Assembly (NCBI GenBank): GCA_030142905.1
Contig: JASJOG010000659.1
Span: 1-64,000, forward strand
DNA from: Heliopora coerulea
Taxonomy: Eukaryota; Cnidaria; Anthozoa; Scleralcyonacea; Helioporidae
Direction of reading: 5' to 3'
DNA length: 64,000 bases
Positions 1 through 12,170 of the stretch are shown one piece after another. The notes beneath the pieces are model-generated. The model saw nothing but the letters and a program-made list of their open reading frames with translations, was not told where the DNA came from and ran no database searches. The position numbers and the translations under genes were made by a program. Numbering within the stretch: the stretch's first letter is position 1; each line of letters starts with the position of its first letter.

Positions 1-1982
1 GTCGCTTTCGCTAACTTCAAACATATATGCTGAACTCCCACGTAAATGACCATGTGAGTTTTTGTAGCTTAATGGTCGGCGCGTATCACCGATCATCAAA
101 AGGATGGCGGTTCGATCCCGTCTGGGACACATAAATCAATCCTCGAGTATAGAGCTTGACGATCTTTCATCTCTCATAAGTTATATCCAAGCTCTTAAAT
201 CTATAAAGTCAAAAACTACATCCATAGTTATTATGTAGTGGCTTTCGCTAAGTTGGAACATATATAATGAACTCCCACGTAGTTGACCATCTGAGTCTTG
301 GTAGGTTAATGGTCCTCGCGCATCACCGATCATCAGAAGGTTGCCGGTTCGATCCCGTCTGGACACAGAAATCATTTTCTGAGTATAGAACTCGACGATC
401 TTCCATCTCTCTTAAGTTATATTAATAATATATCCAAGCTCTAGCATTTCTAAAATTATAAACTACATTCATTATTATTAATATATAGTCGTTTAGCTAA
501 GGTCAAACATATATGCTGAACTCCCACGTAAATGACCATCTGAGTTTTGGTAGCTTAATGGTCCGCGCGTATCACCGATCATCAGAAACTTGGCGGTTCG
601 ATGCAGTCTGGGACACATAAATCAATCCTCGAGTATAGAGCTTGACGATCTTTCATTTCTCATAAGTTATATCCAAGCTCTTACATCTCTAAAGTCAAAA
701 ACTACATCCATCGTTATTATGTAGTGGCTTTCGCTTAGGTCGCACATATATCATGAACTCCCATGTAGTTGACCATCTGAATCTTGGTAGGTTAATGGTC
801 CTCGCGCATCACCGATCATCAGAAGGTTGCGGGTTCGATCCCGTCTGGACACAGAAATCATTTTCTGAGTATAGAGCTCGACGATCTTCCATCTCTCTTA
901 AGTTATATTAATAATATATCCAAGCTCTAGCATTTCTAAAATCATAAACTACATTCATTATGATTAATATATAGTCGCTTTCGCTAACGTCAAACATATA
1001 TGCTGAACTCCCACGTTAATGACCATCTGAGTTTTGGTAGCTTAATGGTCCGCGCGTATCACCGATCATCAGAAGGTTGGCGGTTCGATCCCGTCTGGGA
1101 CACATAAATCAATCCTCGAGTATAGAGCTTGACGATCTTTCATCTCTCATAAGTTATATCCAAGCTCTTACATCTCTAAAGTCAAAAACTACATCCATCG
1201 TTATTATGTAGTGGCTTTCGCTAAGGTCGCACATATATCATGAACTCCCACGTAGTTGACCATCTGAGTCTTGGTAGGTTAATGGTCCTCGCGTATCACC
1301 GATCATCAGAAGGTTGCGGGTTCGATCCCGTCTGGACACAGAAATCATTTTCTGAGTATAGAGCTCGACGATCTTCCATCTCTCTTAAGTTATATTAATA
1401 ATATATCCAAGCTCTAGCATTTCTAAAATCATAAACTACATTCATTATGATTAATATATAGTCGCTTTCGCTAACTTCAAACATATATGCTGAACTCCGC
1501 GTAAATGACCATCTGAGTTTTTGTAGCTTAATGGTCCGCGCGTATCACCGATCATCAGAAGGTTGGCGGTTCGATACCGTCTGGGACACATAAATCATTC
1601 CTCGAGTATAGAGCTTGACGATCTTTCATCTCTCATAAGTTATATCCAAGCTCTTACATCTCTAAAGTCAAAAACTACATCCATCGTTATTATGTAGTGG
1701 CTCTCGCTAAGGTCGCACATATATCATGAACTCCAACGTAGTTGACCATCTGAGTCTTGGTAGGTTAATGGTCCTCGCGCATCACCGATCATCAGAAGGT
1801 TGCGGGTTCGATCCCGTCTGGACACAGAAATCATTTTCTGAGTATAGAGCTCGACGATCTTCCATCTCTCTTAAGTTATATTAATAATATATCCAAGCTC
1901 TAGCATTTCTAAATTCATAAACTACATTCATTATGATTAATATATAGTCGCTTTCGCTAACGTCAAACATATATGCTGAACT

Positions 1983-2950
1983 ATAACAGGACCCAGCAAA
2001 GTTTCGTCAATGGAGCAGTTTCTACAACACGAACATTAAAATGTGGTGTTCCCCAAGGCTCTATTTTGGGCCCATTATTATTTCTAATCTTCATAAACGA
2101 CTTGCCCGGGTGCCTATCATTTACTCTCCCTAGTATGTATGCTGACGATACCAGTCTTACATCAGGAGACACTGATGTTAGGTATCTTGAAAGCAGATTC
2201 AATGCTGACCTAGCAAATCTTAATGACTGGTTGACAGCTAATCGTCTTAGCCTAAACAGTATTAAGAGTGAATATATGATTATCGGCTCGGCTAAAAGAA
2301 TTGCTAAATTAGAATCTGATCCCAATCTTTTCTTGGGTCAAGTTACTTTAAAGAGAGTAAGATACAAAAAGATCCTCGGGGTAATTGTTGATGAAAATCT
2401 GAAATGGCATGAACATGTTGAAAATGTATGTAAAAAAGTTAAAAAGGGTCTAGGAATCTTGAGAAGAATACGCGATTATGTGCTACGTGACTCCCTTATT
2501 AAGATTTACAATGCCATTGTGCAGCCCCATTTTGATTATTGCTCATCATTATGGGACACATGTGGTAAGGGCCTTAAAGACAAACTTCAAAAATTACAAA
2601 ACAGAGCGAGCCGGATAATTACCCGCTCAGGCTATGAGATCAGATCCGATGACACGTTAGCGCAATTAGGATGGCAAAAACTTGAAGATCGTTGGTTGGC
2701 AAAAAAAGCCACCCTAATGTATAAAATAACTCACAATTTGGCTCCTTCGTATCTCTCAGAAAAATTCTCAACAAGAGATACAGTACATGACTACAACACT
2801 AGAGGTAATTTGATTAATCTTTCTATCCCCAAACCTAACACCAATTTCCTTAAGTCCAGTCTAGTCTACGGGGGAGCAATATGCTGGAATTCGCTCCCTG
2901 AAGATCTTAAGTCTAGTTCTAATATAGATGTCTTTAAGAAAAAATATTAA
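1983..2950 (+). pseudogene. Reverse transcriptase fragment of the truncated LINE
   Basis: The open frame encodes the C-terminal part of a non-LTR reverse transcriptase. Visible motifs are GVPQGSILGP (about residues 25-34 of the frame), the catalytic YADD box (56-59), and the downstream LGV, DENLKWHEHV and QPHFDYCSSLWD-like blocks typical of the palm/thumb of jockey-superfamily elements. The endonuclease domain and the N-terminal half of RT are missing. The only upstream ATG (1,973) belongs to the satellite, so the apparent start codon is accidental. The frame is otherwise free of stops to 2,950, which implies a fairly young insertion. It cannot be autonomous. Confidence 0.9.
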
Positions 2951-3054
2951 GTCAAAATGTGTAAATTTTTACTTTTTAAACCTCACGGCTCTCCGGAAGA
3001 GCATTTTTTTGGATAATGAGTGAGATGTTCCGTGATTAAATAAAGTTCGTAGTA
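1983..3054 (+). mobile_element. 5'-truncated non-LTR retrotransposon (jockey superfamily) inserted in the satellite
   Basis: A 1,072-bp insertion interrupts one monomer A. The 5-bp sequence GAACT occurs on both sides (1,978-1,982 and 3,055-3,059), and removing the insertion restores the repeat exactly. The element keeps the 3' part of a reverse-transcriptase ORF and a ~100-bp 3' UTR with a small hairpin (CGGCTCTCCGGAAGAGCA) and an AATAAA-like signal close to the end. The 5' truncation plus short duplication fits target-primed reverse transcription. Clade placement (CR1/L2/Daphne-like) is by sequence feel only. Confidence 0.9.
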
Positions 3055-6000
3055 GAACTCCCACGTAAATGACCATCTGAGTTTTGGTAGCTTAATGGTC
3101 CGCGCGTATCACCGATCATCAGAAGGTTGGCGGTTCGATCCCGTCTGGGACACATAAATCAATCCTCGAGTATAGAGCTTGACGATCTTTCATCTCTCAT
3201 AAGTTATATCCAAGCTCTTACATCTCTAAAGTCAAAAACTACATCCATCGTTATTATGTAGTGGCTTTCGCTAAGGTCGCACATATATCATGAACTCCCA
3301 CGTAGTTGACCATCTGAGTCTTGGTAGGTTAATGGTCCTCGCGTATCACCGATCATCAGAAGGTTGCGGGTTCGATCCCGTCTGGACACAGAAATCATTT
3401 TCTGAGTATAGAGCTCGACGATCTTCCATCTCTCTTAAGTTATATTAATAATATATCCAAGCTCTAGCATTTCTAAAATCATAAACTACATTCATTATGA
3501 TTAATATATAGTCGCTTTCGCTAACGTCAAACATATATGCTGAACTCCCACGTAAATGACCATCTGAGTTTTTGTAGCTTAATGGTCCGCGCGTATCACC
3601 GATCATCAGAAGGTTGGCGGTTCGATCCCGTCTGGGACACATAAATCATTTCCTCGAGTATAGAGCTTGACGATCTTTCATCTCTCATAAGTTATATCCA
3701 AGCACTTACATCTCTAAAGTCAAAAACTACATCCATCGTTATTATGTAGTGGCTTTCGCTAAGGTCGCACATATATCATGAACTCCCACGTAGTTGACCA
3801 TCTGAGTCTTGGTAGGTTAATGGTCCTCGCGTATCACCGATCATCAGAAGGTTGCGGGTTCGATCCCGTCTGGGACACAGAAATCATTTTCTGAGTATAG
3901 AGCTCGACGATCTTCCATCTCTCTTAAGTTATATTAATAATATATCCAAGCTCTAGCATTTCTAAAATCATAAACTACATTCATTATGATTAATATATAG
4001 TCGCTTTCGCTAAGGTCAAACATATATGCTGAACTCCCACGTAAATGACCATCTGAGTTTTTGGTAGCTTAATGGTCCGCGCGTATCACCGATCATCAGA
4101 AGGTTGGCGGTTCGATCCCGTCTGGGACACATAAATCATTCCTCGAGTATAGAGCTTGACGATCTTTCATCTCTCATAAGTTATATCCAAGCTCTTACAT
4201 CTCTAAAGTCAAAAACTACATCCATCGTTATTATGTAGTGGCTTTCGCTAAGGTCGCACATATATCATGAACTCCCACGTAGTTGACCATCTGAGTCTTG
4301 GTAGGTTAATGGTCCTCGCGTATCACCGATCATCAGAAGGTTGCGGGTTCGATCCCGTCTGGACACAGAAATCATTTTCTGAGTATAGAGCTCGACGATC
4401 TTCCATCTCTCTTAAGTTATATTAATAATATATCCAAGCTCTAGCATTTCTAAAATCATAAACTACATTCATTATGATTAATATATAGTCGCTTTCGCTA
4501 ACGTCAAACATATATGCTGAACTCCCACGTAAATGACCATCTGAGTTTTGGTAGCTTAATGGTCCGCGCGTATCACCGATCATCAGAAGGTTGGCGGTTC
4601 GATCCCGTCTGGGACACATAAATCAATCCTCGAGTATAGAGCTTGACGATCTTTCATCTCTCATAAGTTATATCCAAGCTCTTACATCTCTAAAGTCAAA
4701 AACTACATCCATCGTTATTATGTAGTGGCTTTCGCTAAGGTCGCACATATATCATGAACTCCCACGTAGTTGACCATCTGAGTCTTGGTAGGTTAATGGT
4801 CCTCGCGTATCACCGATCATCAGAAGGTTGCGGGTTCGATCCCGTCTGGACACAGAAATCATTTTCTGAGTATAGAGCTCGACGATCTTCCATCTCTCTT
4901 AAGTTATATTAATAATATATCCAAGCTCTAGCATTTCTAAAATCATAAACTACATTCATTATGATTAATATATAGTCGCTTTCGCTAACTTCAAACATAT
5001 ATGCTGAACTCCCACGTAAATGACCATCTGAGTTTTTGTAGCTTAATGGTCCGCGCGTATCACCGATCATCAGAAGGTTGGCGGTTCGATCCCGTCTGGG
5101 ACACATAAATCATTCCTCGAGTATAGAGCTTGACGATCTTTCATCTCTCATAAGTTATATCCAAGCTCTTACATCTCTAAAGTCAAAAACTACATCCATC
5201 GTTATTATGTAGTGGCTTTCGCTAAGGTCGCACATATATCATGAACTCCCACGTAGTTGACCATCTGAGTCTTGGTAGGTTAATGGTCCTCGCGTATCAC
5301 CGATCATCAGAAGGTTGCGGGTTCGATCCCGTCTGGACACAGAAATCATTTTCTGAGTATAGAGCTCGACGATCTTCCATCTCTCTTAAGTTATATTAAT
5401 AATATATCCAAGCTCTAGCATTTCTAAAATCATAAACTACATTCATTATGATTAATATATAGTCGCTTTCGCTAACGTCAAACATATATGCTGAACTCCC
5501 ACGTAAATGACCATCTGAGTTTTGGTAGCTTAATGGTCCGCGCGTATCACCGATCATCAGAAGGTTGGCGGTTCGATCCCGTCTGGGACACATAAATCAA
5601 TCCTCGAGTATAGAGCTTGACGATCTTTCATCTCTCATAAGTTATATCCAAGCTCTTACATCTCTAAAGTCAAAAACTACATCCATCGTTATTATGTAGT
5701 GGCTTTCGCTAAGGTCGCACATATATCATGAACTCCCACGTAGTTGACCATCTGAGTCTTGGTAGGTTAATGGTCCTCGCGTATCACCGATCATCAGAAG
5801 GTTGCGGGTTCGATCCCGTCTGGACACAGAAATCATTTTCTGAGTATAGAGCTTGACGATCTTTCATCTCTCATAAGTTATATCCAAGCTCTTACATCTC
5901 TAAAGTCAAAAACTACATCCATCGTTATTATGTAGTGGCTTTCGCTAAGGTCGCACATATATCATGAACTCCCACGTAGTTGACCATCTGAGTCTTGGTA

Positions 6001-9000
6001 GGTTAATGGTCCTCGCGTATCACCGATCATCAGAAGGTTGCGGGTTCGATCCCGTCTGGACACAGAAATCATTTTCTGAGTATAGAGCTCGACGATCTTC
6101 CATCTCTCTTAAGTTATATTAATAATATATCCAAGCTCTAGCATTTCTAAAATCATAAACTACATTCATTATGATTAATATATAGTCGCTTTCGCTAAGG
6201 TCAAACATATATGCTGAACTCCCACGTAAATGACCATCTGAGTTTTGGTAGCTTAATGGTCCGCGCGTATCACCGATCATCAGAAGGTTGGCGGTTCGAT
6301 CCCGTCTGGGACACATAAATCATTCCTCGAGTATAGAGCTTGACGATCTTTCATCTCTCATAAGTTATATCCAAGCTCTTACATCTCTAAAGTCAAAAAC
6401 TACATCCATCGTTATTATGTAGTGGCTTTCGCTAAGGTCGCACATATATCATGAACTCCCACGTAGTTGACCATCTGAGTCTTGGTAGGTTAATGGTCCT
6501 CGCGTATCACCGATCATCAGAAGGTTGCGGGTTCGATCCCGTCTGGACACAGAAATCATTTTCTGAGTATAGAGCTCGACGATCTTCCATCTCTCTTAAG
6601 TTATATTAATAATATATCCAAGCTCTAGCATTTCTAAAATCATAAACTACATTCATTATGATTAATATATAGTCGCTTTCGCTAACGTCAAACATATATG
6701 CTGAACTCCCACGTAAATGACCATCTGAGTTTTGGTAGCTTAATGGTCCGCGCGTATCACCGATCATCAGAAGGTTGGCGGTTCGATCCCGTCTGGGACA
6801 CATAAATCATTCCTCGAGTATAGAGCTTGACGATCTTTCATCTCTCATAAGTTATATCCAAGCTCTTACATCTCTAAAGTCAAAAACTACATCCATCGTT
6901 ATTATGTAGTGGCTTTCGCTAAGGTCGCACATATATCATGAACTCCCACGTAGTTGACCATCTGAGTCTTGGTAGGTTAATGGTCCTCGCGTATCACCGA
7001 TCATCAGAAGGTTGCGGGTTCGATCCCGTCTGGACACAGAAATCATTTTCTGAGTATAGAGCTCGACGATCTTCCATCTCTCTTAAGTTATATTAATAAT
7101 ATATCCAAGCTCTAGCATTTCTAAAATCATAAACTACATTCATTATGATTAATATATAGTCGCTTTCGCTAACGTCAAACATATATGCTGAACTCCCACG
7201 TAAATGACCATCTGAGTTTTGGTAGCTTAATGGTCCGCGCGTATCACCGATCATCAGAAGGTTGGCGGTTCGATCCCGTCTGGGACACATAAATCAATTC
7301 CTCGAGTATAGAGCTTGACGATCTTTCATCTCTCATAAGTTATATCCAAGCTCTTACATCTCTAAAGTCAAAAACTACATCCATCGTTATTATGTAGTGG
7401 CTTTCGCTAAGGTCGCACATATATCATGAACTCCCACGTAGTTGACCATCTGAGTCTTGGTAGGTTAATGGTCCTCGCGTATCACCGATCATCAGAAGGT
7501 TGCGGGTTCGATCCCGTCTGGACACAGAAATCATTTTCTGAGTATAGAGCTCGACGATCTTCCATCTCTCTTAAGTTATATTAATAATATATCCAAGCTC
7601 TAGCATTTCTAAAATCATAAACTACATTCAATATGATTAATATATAGTCGCTTTCGCTAACTTCAAACATATATGCTGAACTCCCACGTAAATGACCATC
7701 TGAGTTTTTGTAGCTTAATGGTCGGCGCGTATCACCGATCATCAGAAGGTTGGCGGTTCGATCCCGTCTGGGACACATAAATCAATCCTCGAGTATAGAG
7801 CTTGACGATCTTTCATCTCTCATAAGTTATATCCAAGCTCTTACATCTCTAAAGTCAAAAACTACATCCATCGTTATTATGTAGTGGCTTTCGCTAAGGT
7901 CGCACATATATCATGAACTCCCACGTAGTTGACCATCTGAGTCTTGGTAGGTTAATGGTCCTCGCGTATCACCGATCATCAGAAGGTTGCGGGTTCGATC
8001 CCGTCTGGACACAGAAATCATTTTCTGAGTATAGAGCTCGACGATCTTCCATCTCTCTTAAGTTATATTAATAATATATCCAAGCTCTAGCATTTCTAAA
8101 ATCATAAACTACATTCATTATGATTAATATATAGTCGCTTTCGCTAACTTCAAACATATATGCTGAACTCCCACGTAAATGACCATCTGAGTTTTGGTAG
8201 CTTAATGGTCCGCGCGTATCACCGATCATCAGAAGGTTGGCGGTTCGATCCCGTCTGGGACACATAAATCAATCCTCGAGTATAGAGCTTGACGATCTTT
8301 CATCTCTCATAAGTTATATCCAAGCTCTTACATCTCTAAAGTCAAAAACTACATCCATCGTTATTATGTAGTGGCTTTCGCTAAGGTCGCACATATATCA
8401 TGAACTCCCACGTAGTTGACCATCTGAGTCTTGGTAGGTTAATGGTCCTCGCGTATCACCGATCATCAGAAGGTTGCGGGTTCGATCCCGTCTGGACACA
8501 GAAATCATTTTCTGAGTATAGAGCTCGACGATCTTCCATCTCTCTTAAGTTATATTAATAATATATCCAAGCTCTAGCATTTCTAAAATCATAAACTACA
8601 TTCAATATGATTAATATATAGTCGCTTTCGCTAACTTCAAACATATATGCTGAACTCCCACGTAAATGACCATCTGAGTTTTTGTAGCTTAATGGTCGGC
8701 GCGTATCACCGATCATCAAAAGGATGGCGGTTCGATCCCGTCTGGGACACATAAATCAATCCTCGAGTATAGAGCTTGACGATCTTTCATCTCTCATAAG
8801 TTATATCCAAGCTCTTACATCTCTAAAGTCAAAAACTACATCCATCGTTATTATGTAGTGGCTTTCGCTAAGGTCGCACATATATCATGAACTCCCACGT
8901 AGTTGACCATCTGAGTCTTGGTAGGTTAATGGTCCTCGCGTATCACCGATCATCAGAAGGTTGCGGGTTCGATCCCGTCTGGACACAGAAATCATTTTCT

Positions 9001-12000
9001 GAGTATAGAGCTCGACGATCTTCCATCTCTCTTAAGTTATATTAATAATATATCCAAGCTCTAGCATTTCTAAAATCATAAACTACATTCATTATGATTA
9101 ATATATAGTCGCTTTCGCTAAGGTCAAACATATATGCTGAACTCCCACGTAAATGACCATCTGAGTTTTGGTAGCTTAATGGTCCGCGCGTATCACCGAT
9201 CATCAGAAGGTTGGCGGTTCGATCCCGTCTGGGACACATAAATCATTCCTCGAGTATAGAGCTTGACGATCTTTCATCTCTCATAAGTTATATCCAAGCT
9301 CTTACATCTCTAAAGTCAAAAACTACATCCATCGTTATTATGTAGTGGCTTTCGCTAAGGTCGCACATATATCATGAACTCCCACGTAGTTGACCATCTG
9401 AGTCTTGGTAGGTTAATGGTCCTCGCGTATCACCGATCATCAGAAGGTTGCGGGTTCGATCCCGTCTGGACACAGAAATCATTTTCTGAGTATAGAGCTC
9501 GACGATCTTCCATCTCTCTTAAGTTATATTAATAATATATCCAAGCTCTAGCATTTCTAAAATCATAAACTACATTCATTATGATTAATATATAGTCGCT
9601 TTCGCTAACGTCAAACATATATGCTGAACTCCCACGTAAATGACCATCTGAGTTTTGGTAGCTTAATGGTCCGCGCGTATCACCGATCATCAGAAGGTTG
9701 GCGGTTCGATCCCGTCTGGGACACATAAATCATTCCTCGAGTATAGAGCTTGACGATCTTTCATCTCTCATAAGTTATATCCAAGCTCTTACATCTCTAA
9801 AGTCAAAAACTACATCCATCGTTATTATGTAGTGGCTTTCGCTAAGGTCGCACATATATCATGAACTCCCACGTAGTTGACCATCTGAGTCTTGGTAGGT
9901 TAATGGTCCTCGCGTATCACCGATCATCAGAAGGTTGCGGGTTCGATCCCGTCTGGACACAGAAATCATTTTCTGAGTATAGAGCTCGACGATCTTCCAT
10001 CTCTCTTAAGTTATATTAATAATATATCCAAGCTCTAGCATTTCTAAAATCATAAACTACATTCATTATGATTAATATATAGTCGCTTTCGCTAAGGTCA
10101 AACATATATGCTGAACTCCCACGTAAATGACCATCTGAGTTTTTGTAGCTTAATGGTCCGCGCGTATCACCGATCATCAGAAGGTTGGCGGTTCGATCCC
10201 GTCTGGGACACATAAATCAATCCTCGAGTATAGAGCTTGACGATCTTTCATCTCTCATAAGTTATATCCAAGCTCTTACATCTCTAAAGTCAAAAACTAC
10301 ATCCATCGTTATTATGTAGTGGCTTTCGCTAAGGTCGCACATATATGCTGAACTCCCACGTAGTTGACCATCTGAGTCTTGGTAGGTTAATGGTCCTCGC
10401 GTATCACCGATCATCAGAAGGTTGCGGGTTCGATCCCGTCTGGGACACATAAATCATTTTCTGAGTATAGAGCTTGACGATCTTCCATCTCTCTTAAGTT
10501 ATATTAATAATATATCCAAGCTCTAGCATTTCTAAAATCATAAACTACATTCATTATGATTAATATATAGTCGCTTTCGCTAAGGTCGCACATATATGCT
10601 GAACTCCCACGTAAATGACCATCTGAGTTTTGGTAGCTTAATGGTCCGCGCGTATCACCGATCATCAGAAGGTTGGCGGTTCGATCCCGTCTGGGACACA
10701 TAAATCATTCCTCGAGTATAGAGCTTGACGATCTTTCATCTCTCATAAGTTATATCCAAGCTCTTACATCTCTAAAGTCAAAAACTACATCCATCGTTAT
10801 TATGTAGTGGCTTTCGCTAAGGTCGCACATATATCATGAACTCCCACGTAGTTGACCATCTGAGTCTTGGTAGGTTAATGGTCCTCGCGTATCACCGATC
10901 ATCAGAAGGTTGCGGGTTCGATCCCGTCTGGACACAGAAATCATTTTCTGAGTATAGAGCTCGACGATCTTCCATCTCTCTTAAGTTATATTAATAATAT
11001 ATCCAAGCTCTAGCATTTCTAAAATCATAAACTACATTCATTATGATTAATATATAGTCGCTTTCGCTAACGTCAAACATATATGCTGAACTCCCACGTA
11101 AATGACCATCTGAGTTTTGGTAGCTTAATGGTCCGCGCGTATCACCGATCATCAGAAGGTTGGCGGTTCGATCCCGTCTGGGACACATAAATCAATCCTC
11201 GAGTATAGAGCTTGACGATCTTTCATCTCTCATAAGTTATATCCAAGCTCTTACATCTCTAAAGTCAAAAACTACATCCATCGTTATTATGTAGTGGCTT
11301 TCGCTAAGGTCGCACATATATCATGAACTCCCACGTAGTTGACCATCTGAGTCTTGGTAGGTTAATGGTCCTCGCGTATCACCGATCATCAGAAGGTTGC
11401 GGGTTCGATCCCGTCTGGACACAGAAATCATTTTCTGAGTATAGAGCTCGACGATCTTCCATCTCTCTTAAGTTATATTAATAATATATCCAAGCTCTAG
11501 CATTTCTAAAATCATAAACTACATTCAATATGATTAATATATAGTCGCTTTCGCTAACTTCAAACATATATGCTGAACTCCCACGTAAATGACCATCTGA
11601 GTTTTTGTAGCTTAATGGTCCGCGCGTATCACCGATCATCAGAAGGTTGGCGGTTCGATCCCGTCTGGGACACATAAATCAATCCTCGAGTATAGAGCTT
11701 GACGATCTTTCATCTCTCATAAGTTATATCCAAGCTCTTACATCTCTAAAGTCAAAAACTACATCCATCGTTATTATGTAGTGGCTTTCGCTAAGGTCGC
11801 ACATATATCATGAACTCCCACGTAGTTGACCATCTGAGTCTTGGTAGGTTAATGGTCCTCGCGTATCACCGATCATCAGAAGGTTGCGGGTTCGATCCCG
11901 TCTGGACACAGAAATCATTTTCTGAGTATAGAGCTCGACGATCTTCCATCTCTCTTAAGTTATATCCAAGCTCTAGCATTTCTAAAATCATAAACTACAT

Positions 12001-12170
12001 TCATTATGATTAATATATAGTCGCTTTCGCTAAGGTCAAACATATATGCTGAACTCCCACGTAAATGACCATCTGAGTTTTGGTAGCTTAATGGTCCGCG
12101 CGTATCACCGATCATCAGAAGGTTGGCGGTTCGATCCCGTCTGGGACACATAAATCATTTTCTGAGTATA

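Larger units (their letters stand above)
1..12170 (+). repeat. Satellite array of 487-bp dimers of tRNA-derived SINE-like monomers
   Basis: The block is a head-to-tail array with a period of 487 bp (occasionally 488). Each period holds two related monomers of about 243 bp. Monomer A carries a box A-like TAGCTTAATGG and monomer B the variant TAGGTTAATGG. Both carry the pol III box B GGTTCGATCCC, and both end in CCCGTCTGG(G)ACACA. An AT-rich spacer of about 100 bp follows each tRNA-like core. Removing the LINE at 1,983-3,054 leaves about 11 kb, or roughly 23 dimers. The window opens inside the array, so its left end is not seen. Copies are nearly identical between 3.1 and 12.1 kb, which suggests recent homogenisation. 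The short minus-strand reading frames recurring every 487 bp are by-products of the repeat and not genes. Confidence 0.93.

Noticed and set aside
3445..12151. Series of ~65-residue minus-strand frames every 487 bp
   Set aside because: They are antisense readings of the satellite monomer. Identity follows the DNA repeat, with no codon-level selection visible, so they are not a gene family.
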